Source: Iamia sp035575815 (GTDB taxonomy: Bacteria; Actinomycetota; Acidimicrobiia; Acidimicrobiales; Iamiaceae). Taken from it: 18,564 bases of DNA. A program made the position numbers and the translations under genes. Where the stretch lies: contig NZ_DATLXO010000073.1 in assembly GCF_035575815.1 (NCBI RefSeq), positions 1-18,564 of the forward strand, written 5' to 3'. Below, in pieces: positions 13,468 through 18,564 of the stretch (positions are counted from its first letter, which is position 1; each line of letters starts with the position of its first letter). The notes under the pieces are model-generated. The model did no database searches and had not been told where the DNA came from. It saw nothing but the letters and a program-made list of their open reading frames with translations.

Positions 13468-14179
13468 GCGCGTCGGTGAGCCAGTCGGCCAGCTCGCCGA
13501 GCGACGCGAGCACCGGGAAGTCGGTGTCGTCGTCGTCGACGTCCTCGTGGGCCCAGGTGATGGCATAGGGGATGTGGACGGCGTGGCCGCCGATGCCGAT
13601 CACCGGCAGCACGTCGGAGCGCACGGAGTTGCCAACCATGAGGAACGCCTCGGGCTCGACGCCCATGCGCGCTACGACCTGGGCGTAGGTGCGCTCGTCC
13701 TTCTCCGAGACGATCTCGACCCGCTCGAAGTGCTCGACGAGGCCCGAGCGGGCGATCTTCTGTTCCTGGTGGATGAGGTCGCCCTTGGTCACCAGCACCA
13801 GGCGACGGGACTCCCCCAGCCGGGCCACGGCGTCGGCCACCCCGTCGAGCAGGTCGACCGGGTGGGCCAGCATCTCCTTGCCCATGTCGAGCAGCTGGCC
13901 CACCGCGGCGCCGCTGACATCACCGCCGCTCACCTGGAGGGCGGTCTCGATCATCGAGAGGGTGAAGCCCTTGATGCCGTAGCCGAAGAGCTCGAGGTTG
14001 CGACGCTCGGTGGCGTCGTGGAGCGCCCGGACATCCTCGCCCTCGGGCGTCCACGGGGCGAGGATCTCGGTGAAGGTGTCGGCGGCGGCGGCGAAGAAGG
14101 TCTCGTTGTGCCAGAGGGTGTCATCGGCGTCGATGCCGAGGACCTCGACGCCGTCGGGCGGCGGCGCCGGTGTCGTCAG
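13463..14179 (-). CDS. HAD-family hydrolase, CTG start
   Basis: A 238-aa cytoplasmic HAD phosphatase. Motif I is GIDADDTLW (15-23) with nucleophile Asp17 and Asp19. Motif II is LVTKGD with Thr131, motif III includes SEKDERTY with Lys160, and motif IV is MVGNSVRSDVLP with Asp189. A helical cap lies between motifs I and II (residues ~27-105). It probably hydrolyses a small phosphorylated metabolite. The frame is open from just after a stop at 14315-14317 but contains no ATG, GTG or TTG until residue 76, and starting there would delete motif I. The CTG at 14177-14179 overlaps the thioesterase stop as CTGA, in the same geometry as the ATGA and GTGA overlaps elsewhere in this window. It would give LTTPAPPPDGVEVLGIDADD, a natural N-terminus. 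I therefore call a CTG start with translational coupling. Confidence 0.85.
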   Translation of the reverse strand: MTTPAPPPDGVEVLGIDADDTLWHNETFFAAAADTFTEILAPWTPEGEDVRALHDATERRNLELFGYGIKGFTLSMIETALQVSGGDVSGAAVGQLLDMGKEMLAHPVDLLDGVADAVARLGESRRLVLVTKGDLIHQEQKIARSGLVEHFERVEIVSEKDERTYAQVVARMGVEPEAFLMVGNSVRSDVLPVIGIGGHAVHIPYAITWAHEDVDDDDTDFPVLASLGELADWLTDAP

Positions 14180-14580
14180 CCCGCTGCCTTGGAGAGGAAC
14201 TCGGCCCGCTCGACGACCACCCGGGTGACCCGGCCGGCGGCCACGAGGCTGCAGCGGTCGTTCACCGTGACGGTGAAGGTGAGGCGCCGGCCCTCGATCT
14301 TGTCGAGTGTCGCCTCAGCGGTGACGAGGCCGCCGACCCGCGTCGGGGCGAGGTGGTCGATCTGCACCCGCATGCCCACGGTGGTCTGCTCCGGCGAGAG
14401 GGCACTGCCCAGCGCGGCGAGCGAGGCCTGCTCGCAGAGCCCCACGACCCGGGGCGTCCCCAGCACCGCGACATCGCCGGAGCCCAGGGCCGCCGCGGTG
14501 TCACCCTCAGCCACGTCGAGGCTCACCGTCGCCGTCAGGCCCACGCGGAACACCTTGCTGGATCCGGGCGGGAGCGGCAC
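14176..14580 (-). CDS. Hot-dog-fold acyl-CoA thioesterase, FlK-like
   Basis: A 134-aa hot-dog protein similar in pattern to fluoroacetyl-CoA thioesterase FlK. Thr42, Glu50 (LGTPRVVGLCEQ), Gly69 and His76 (VQIDHLAPT) match the residues FlK uses. The C-terminal strands (KIEGRRLTFTVTVND) match the family too. FlK's lid phenylalanine (Phe36) has no obvious equivalent, so fluoroacetyl-CoA specificity is unlikely; a general short-chain or housekeeping acyl-CoA thioesterase is more plausible. GTG at 14580 is chosen because TAGCGT ends 7 nt upstream (leaderless pattern); GTG at 14589 adds three residues and would overlap the hexamer. The stop overlaps the HAD start in CTGA. The gene is divergent from tldD across a 172-bp gap. 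Confidence 0.87.
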   Translation of the reverse strand: MPLPPGSSKVFRVGLTATVSLDVAEGDTAAALGSGDVAVLGTPRVVGLCEQASLAALGSALSPEQTTVGMRVQIDHLAPTRVGGLVTAEATLDKIEGRRLTFTVTVNDRCSLVAAGRVTRVVVERAEFLSKAAG

Positions 14581-14587
14581 GTCTCGC

Positions 14588-14593
14588 ACGCTA
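14588..14593 (-). promoter_or_regulatory. Leaderless-type -10 element for the thioesterase-HAD pair
   Basis: On the minus strand TAGCGT is followed by 7 nt and then the GTG at 14580. TTGCGA about 19 bp upstream is a fair -35. This decides the thioesterase start and, through coupling, is the likely promoter for the HAD gene too. Confidence 0.5.
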
Positions 14594-14691
14594 AGCCACG
14601 CCGCCCGACCGATCGCAACTCCCGGCCTAAGGGGCTCGACGAGCCGTCGCCGAGTGGTGGCACCCGTCCGGGGAAGCGGTCGTTCCCTCGG

Positions 14692-14697
14692 TACGCT
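14692..14697 (+). promoter_or_regulatory. -10 element for tldD-tldE
   Basis: TACGCT lies 55 nt before the tldD GTG, giving a leader of roughly 49 nt. Unlike most genes here, tldD has a Shine-Dalgarno sequence (AGGAG, 14741-14745). Confidence 0.35.
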
Positions 14698-14752
14698 GGC
14701 GGATCTGCGGGCCCCTGCGGCCCGACGAACGTCCCCGACCAGGAGTGCTGTT

Positions 14753-16144
14753 GTGATCGAAGAGGCCGTCGTGTCCCGGGTGCTCTCCTCGGCCCTCACC
14801 GCCGGCGGCGAGTTCGCCGAGGTCTTCGCCGAGGACAAGCGCTCCACCTCCGCCGTGCTCGACGATGGCCGCATCGAGGAGCTCTCCTCGGGCCGCGACC
14901 GGGGCGCCGGGGTGCGGGTCATCAGCGGTGACACCACCGGCTACGCCCACACCTCGGACCTCTCGGAGTCGGGCCTCCTCGCCGCCGCCGAGGCCGCCGG
15001 CGCGGCCGCCCGTCGCGGTGGCGGGGGGAGCACCGTGGTCGGCCTCGAACGCCAGGCGAGCCGGCACCCCAGCACGGTGGCGATCCAGCCCGAGGACGTG
15101 GCCAAGGCCCAGAAGGTCGAGCTGCTGCGGCGGGCCGACGAGGCAGCCCGCTCGTCCAACGGGTCGGTCAGCCAGGTCAGCGCCCGCTACGGCGACAGCC
15201 GGCGCAGGATCCTCGTGGCCAACAGCGACGGCCTCCTCGCCGCCGACGACCAGGTCCGGTCGCTCTTCTCGGTCGGCGTGGTGGCTTCGGGCGACACGGG
15301 CATGCAGACCGGTCGCCAGAGCGTCGGCCACACCATCGGCTTCGAGCTCTTCGACCGCTACGAGGTCGATGACCTGGCCCGCGCCGCGGCCGGGCGGGCC
15401 ATCACCAAGCTGTCGGCCCGGCCCGCGCCGAGCGGCACCATGCCCGTCGTCATCGGCGCCGGCGGCGGCGGCGTGCTGTTCCACGAGGCCTGCGGTCACG
15501 GCCTCGAGGCCGACCTGGTGTCCAAGGGGGCATCGGTCTACAAGGGTCGCAAGGGCGAGAAGGTGGCCTCGCCGCTCGTGACCCTGATCGACGACGGCAC
15601 CGTCGCCGATGAGTGGGGCTGCTTCGGCATCGACGACGAGGGCAGCCCGGCCCAGCGCAACGTGCTGATCGAAGACGGCGTGCTGACCGACTACATGTAC
15701 GACGTCACCCGGGCCCGCAAGGAGGGCCGACCTCGGTCCGGCAACGGCCGACGTCAGAGCTACCAGCACCTGCCGATGGTGCGGATGACCAACACGTTCC
15801 TGGCCAACGGCGCCGACGACCCGGCCGACATCATCGCCGGCACCGACCAGGGCGTGTACGTGGCCCAGCTCGGCGGCGGGTCGGTCAACACCGCCACCGG
15901 CGACTTCGTGTTCGGGATGTGGGAGGCGTACCTGATCGAGGGCGGCGAGATCACCGAGCCGCTCCGCGAGGGGAACCTCATCGGCAACGGTCCCCGGGTG
16001 CTGCTCGACATCGAGGCGCTCGGCGACGACTTCGCCATGGGTTCGCCCGGCACCTGCGGCAAGGACGGCCAGGGTGTGCCCGTCGGCGACGGCGTCCCCA
16101 CCTTGCGCGTGGCCGCCCTCACCATCGGCGGCACCGCCGCATGA
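14753..16144 (+). CDS. tldD: TldD-family zinc metalloprotease
   Basis: A 463-aa protein, the usual length for TldD. The zinc motif HEACGH lies at 244-249 (HExxxH, with Glu245 catalytic) inside GAGGGGVLFHEACGHGLEADLV. Cys435 in SPGTCGKDGQ is the expected third zinc ligand. Other TldD signatures are GTVADEWGCFGIDDEGSPAQRN (283-304), YMYD (314-317) and GNGRRQSYQHLPMVRMTNTF (330-349). TldD and TldE form a heterodimeric protease that digests unfolded peptides and in enterobacteria trims the microcin B17 leader and degrades CcdA. The GTG at 14753 has AGGAG 7 nt upstream; the open frame reaches back to 13547 but that part is antisense to the HAD and thioesterase genes. The stop overlaps tldE in ATGA. 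Confidence 0.95.
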   Translation: MIEEAVVSRVLSSALTAGGEFAEVFAEDKRSTSAVLDDGRIEELSSGRDRGAGVRVISGDTTGYAHTSDLSESGLLAAAEAAGAAARRGGGGSTVVGLERQASRHPSTVAIQPEDVAKAQKVELLRRADEAARSSNGSVSQVSARYGDSRRRILVANSDGLLAADDQVRSLFSVGVVASGDTGMQTGRQSVGHTIGFELFDRYEVDDLARAAAGRAITKLSARPAPSGTMPVVIGAGGGGVLFHEACGHGLEADLVSKGASVYKGRKGEKVASPLVTLIDDGTVADEWGCFGIDDEGSPAQRNVLIEDGVLTDYMYDVTRARKEGRPRSGNGRRQSYQHLPMVRMTNTFLANGADDPADIIAGTDQGVYVAQLGGGSVNTATGDFVFGMWEAYLIEGGEITEPLREGNLIGNGPRVLLDIEALGDDFAMGSPGTCGKDGQGVPVGDGVPTLRVAALTIGGTAA

Positions 16145-17493
16145 GCGGGTCGGGGGACCTGACCGACATCGCCGACCGGGTGGTCGGCTGGGCCCAGGAC
16201 GGCGAGGCGGTCGAGGCCGTCGTCGGGCGCAGCCGCCACACCGAGGTGCGGGCCTATGACCGCGACGTCGAGTCGCTCTCCTCCGCGGAGTCGATGGGCG
16301 TCGGCATCCGGGTCGTGCTCGGCGACCGTCAGGGCTTCGCCTACGCCGCCACCTTCGACGACGACGTGCTGGCCGAGACGCTCACCGAGGCGCGCGACAA
16401 CGCCATCTTCGCCAGCCCCGACCCCCACGTCGGGCTGGCCGAGCCCGACGGGGTCGACGTACCCGAGCTCGACCTGTACCGCCCCTCGCTGCTCGAGGTG
16501 CCGACCGAGCGCAAGGTCGCCCTGGCCCTCGAGCTGGAGGCCGCGGTGCGCGACGCCGACCCACGCATCTCAGGGGTCGAGTCGGCCGAGTTCGTCGACG
16601 CCATGGGCGAGTCCTGCGTGGCCTCGACCACCGGCATCCGTTCCGAGTCAGCCTCCACCGCCTGCTACGTGGCCGTGTCGTGCCTGGCCGAGGCCGACGG
16701 CCTCACCCAGACCGGCTTCGGCTTCTCGGTCGGGCGCGAGCTGAGCGACATCGTGCTGGCCGACGCGGCCGACGACGCCGTGGTCCGTGCGACCCGTCTG
16801 CTCGGGGCCACCAAGCCGGCCAGCACCCGGGCCACGATCGTGCTCGACCCCTACGTGACCGCCCAGGTCATCGGCATCATCGGCTCGACCCTCTCGGGTG
16901 AGGCGGTGCTGAAAGGCCGTTCACCATTCGCCGAACGGCTGGGCGACGAGGTCGGCTCGCCGCTGCTCACGCTCGTCGACGACGCCACCAACCCGCTGGC
17001 CTACACGGCCTCGGCCACCGACGGCGAGGGCCTCGCGAGCCGCCGCAACGCCCTCATCACCGACGGCGTGCTGAGCCAGTTCGTCCACAACGCCTACACC
17101 GGGCGCTGGGCGGGCACAGCCTCGACCGGCAACGCCGTGCGGGGCGGGTTCAAGTCGACGCCGGGGGTGGGGTGCCGGGCCCTGGCGCTCGCGCCCGGCG
17201 AGCTGGACCAGCCCGCCCTGCTGCGCCAGGTCGGCGATGGGCTGCTCATCTCGTCGGTGATCGGCATGCACTCGGGTGTGAACCCGATCAGCGGCGACTT
17301 CTCCACCGGCGCCGAGGGCCTCCGCATCACCGACGGCGAGCTCGGGGCCCCGCTCCGGGAGTTCACCATCGCCTCCACGCTGCAGCGGATGCTCCGCGAC
17401 ATCGAGGCGGTCGGCTCCGACATCGACTGGCTGCCGATGAGCGCGGCGGGCGTCAGCCTCGTCATCCGCGACGTGACCATCTCCGGCACCTGA
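16141..17493 (+). CDS. tldE: TldE/PmbA family partner of TldD
   Basis: A 450-aa homologue of TldD without the HExxxH zinc site, as expected for the TldE (PmbA) subunit. Shared features include the N-terminal EVRAYDRDVESLSSAESMGVGIRVV, the middle STLSGEAVLKGRSPFAERLGDEV and DGEGLASRRNALITDGVLSQFVHN, and the C-terminal GVNPISGDFSTGAEGLRITDGEL. TldE contributes to the tunnel and substrate handling of the TldD-TldE heterodimer; proteolysis needs TldD. The ATG at 16141 overlaps the tldD stop (ATGA), which suits 1:1 production by translational coupling. The gene converges on the GlxA-type regulator with a 7-bp gap. No RiPP precursor or modification enzyme is seen nearby. Confidence 0.95.
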   Translation: MSGSGDLTDIADRVVGWAQDGEAVEAVVGRSRHTEVRAYDRDVESLSSAESMGVGIRVVLGDRQGFAYAATFDDDVLAETLTEARDNAIFASPDPHVGLAEPDGVDVPELDLYRPSLLEVPTERKVALALELEAAVRDADPRISGVESAEFVDAMGESCVASTTGIRSESASTACYVAVSCLAEADGLTQTGFGFSVGRELSDIVLADAADDAVVRATRLLGATKPASTRATIVLDPYVTAQVIGIIGSTLSGEAVLKGRSPFAERLGDEVGSPLLTLVDDATNPLAYTASATDGEGLASRRNALITDGVLSQFVHNAYTGRWAGTASTGNAVRGGFKSTPGVGCRALALAPGELDQPALLRQVGDGLLISSVIGMHSGVNPISGDFSTGAEGLRITDGELGAPLREFTIASTLQRMLRDIEAVGSDIDWLPMSAAGVSLVIRDVTISGT

Positions 17494-17500
17494 TCGCGCC

Positions 17501-18508
17501 TCAGACCCGGGCGTCGGCACCGGGGGCCGGAAAGGTGCGGCGGTAGGCACCGGGCGGCACCCCGACCCGCTCGGCGAAGCGGGCCCGGAGCGCCGAGGGG
17601 GAGGAGAAGCCGGTGACCCGCGCGATCGCCTCCACCGAGAGCGTGGTGGTCTCGAGCAGCTCGCGGGTCCGGTCGACGCGCTGGTCGACCACCCAGCGAT
17701 GGGGGGTCGTGCCCACGACGTCGGTGAACCGGCGGGCGAAGGTGCGGGGGCTCATGGCGGCGCGGACGGCCATGACCTCGACCGAGAGGTCCTCGTCCAG
17801 GTGGTCGGCGGCCCACGAGGTCACCGTCGCCAACCCGTCGATGTCGGGGGCGGGCGTGGCCCTCGGGGCGGTGTACTGGGCTTGGCCGCCCTGGCGGTGG
17901 GGCGGGACGACGAGGTGGCGGGCCACCGCCGTGGCCACCGCCGTGCCGTGGTCGCGGCGCACCATGTGCAGGCAGAGGTCGAGGCCGGCGGCGGAACCGG
18001 CCGAGGTGAGGAGGTTCCCCTCGTCGATGTAGAGGACGTCGGGATCGACCCGGGCGGCCGGGAAGAGCTGGGCCAGGGCGTCGCAGTAGGCCCAGTGGGT
18101 CGTTGCCCGCCGCCCGTCGAGGAGCCCGGCGTGGCCGAGGGCGAACGCACCGGTGCAGATCGACACCACGCGGGCGCCCCGCGCCGCGGCCCGCCGCAGA
18201 CCCGCCAGCACGGCATCGTCCGGGGGGCGTTCCCAGTCGGGCCACGCCGGTATGACGACGGTCTCTGCGGTGCGCAGGGCCCCGAGACCGGCGTCGGGCA
18301 CGATCCCGAAGCCGGCGGTGGTGGGCAGCGGGCCCGGCGTCGCCGCCGCCACCCGGAACCGGTACCAGGGCTCCGGCACGCCGGGGTGGCGCGCGCCGAA
18401 GACGGCGGCCGCGATCACCAGCTCGAACGGGGACATGCCGTCACTCGCGAGGGCGACGACCCGGTGGGGGTCGGAACGGGAGGCGCACGGTGGTGGCATA
18501 GGCACCAT
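17501..18508 (-). CDS. GlxA-family transcriptional regulator (DJ-1/PfpI domain plus AraC HTH)
   Basis: A 335-aa regulator. Residues ~15-190 are a DJ-1/PfpI-like class I amidotransferase domain with VSICTGAFALGHAGLLDGRRATTHW (115-139). Cys118 sits at the nucleophile elbow, but such domains in this family usually sense ligands rather than catalyse. GGQAQY (207-212) is typical of the FtrA/AdpA-like group. The C-terminal AraC domain has two helix-turn-helices, at ~240-262 (DLSVEVMAVRAAMSPRTFAR) and ~290-312 (LSVEAIARVTGFSSPSALRA), the second being the conserved recognition part. The start is ATG at 18508, with an in-frame ATG at 18499 as an alternative; neither has a good Shine-Dalgarno. A long palindrome 12 bp upstream suggests autoregulation. 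Targets are unknown. Confidence 0.93.
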   Translation of the reverse strand: MVPMPPPCASRSDPHRVVALASDGMSPFELVIAAAVFGARHPGVPEPWYRFRVAAATPGPLPTTAGFGIVPDAGLGALRTAETVVIPAWPDWERPPDDAVLAGLRRAAARGARVVSICTGAFALGHAGLLDGRRATTHWAYCDALAQLFPAARVDPDVLYIDEGNLLTSAGSAAGLDLCLHMVRRDHGTAVATAVARHLVVPPHRQGGQAQYTAPRATPAPDIDGLATVTSWAADHLDEDLSVEVMAVRAAMSPRTFARRFTDVVGTTPHRWVVDQRVDRTRELLETTTLSVEAIARVTGFSSPSALRARFAERVGVPPGAYRRTFPAPGADARV

Positions 18509-18510
18509 CT

Positions 18511-18547
18511 TGGCAGGAAAGTGGCAGGTCTGCGCAGTCCTGCCACT
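18511..18547. promoter_or_regulatory. Near-perfect 28-bp palindrome with an added half-site upstream of the GlxA-type regulator
   Basis: AGTGGCAGG (18520-18528) and CCTGCCACT (18539-18547) flank a central perfect CTGCGCAG, with a single mismatched pair; 13 of 14 pairs match. A further TGGCAGG direct repeat lies at 18511-18517, so the element TGGCAGG occurs three times. It ends 12 bp from the regulator's ATG at 18508, where bound protein would block transcription. The half-site partly resembles the AdpA consensus TGGCSNGWWY. Confidence 0.6.
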
Positions 18548-18564
18548 CGTCGGGTGCGGTTGGC

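Noticed and set aside
13463..13954. HAD gene starting at the first ATG
   Set aside because: It would remove motif I (DADDT) and half of the cap, giving a dead protein, although the upstream frame encodes both.
13547..14752. Long plus-strand extension of the tldD frame upstream of 14753
   Set aside because: It is antisense to the HAD and thioesterase genes, and the true start has AGGAG at 14741-14745 and matches TldD length.
16141..17500. RiPP biosynthetic cluster around tldD-tldE
   Set aside because: No short precursor-like frame with a ribosome binding site and no YcaO, radical SAM or lanthipeptide enzyme is present; TldD/E are common without RiPPs.

Overview
The window is high-GC (roughly 70%) and densely coded, with many GTG starts, 4-bp stop/start overlaps and several promoters of the TANNNT type placed 6-8 nt before the start codon, as on leaderless transcripts. 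Together with a DUF2332 protein, a TldD/TldE pair, a GlxA-type regulator and an MEP-pathway dxs, this points to an actinobacterium. Acidimicrobiia is my best guess, from general resemblance rather than from any diagnostic marker. I see no rRNA, tRNA, CRISPR array, insertion sequence or phage gene; the region reads as chromosomal.

Layout. Positions 1-27 look like the tail of a plus-strand gene. A divergent pair follows: a FabL-like short-chain dehydrogenase (minus) and an Nfu-type Fe-S carrier (plus). From 9143 down to 1817 the minus strand carries a codirectional run of nine genes, in transcription order: dxs; DMT transporter copy B; a 96-aa beta-rich protein with the only strong Shine-Dalgarno of the run's upper part; a two-TM protein of unknown function; DMT transporter copy A, preceded by an inverted repeat; another two-TM protein; and an ECF sigma gene with a large internal deletion, coupled through an ATGA overlap to a one-TM anti-sigma-like protein.

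Positions 9223-10278 hold a DUF2332 gene divergent from dxs. Next is a minus-strand pair coupled by GTGA, a UPF0104/AglD-type membrane protein and an Aur1/Ipt1-type PAP2 enzyme. A plus-strand alpha/beta hydrolase follows. A second minus-strand pair is an FlK-like hot-dog thioesterase coupled through CTGA to an HAD phosphatase; the only usable HAD start is the CTG of that overlap. The plus-strand tldD-tldE pair is coupled by ATGA. The window ends with a minus-strand GlxA/AraC regulator preceded by a 28-bp near-perfect palindrome.

Most genes are ordinary housekeeping or accessory functions and I do not see a large novel system. The points worth following are the sigma gene deletion, the CTG-started HAD gene that common gene finders would truncate, the SDR that lacks both usual catalytic tyrosines, the coupled UPF0104/PAP2 membrane pair, and the two operator-like palindromes.
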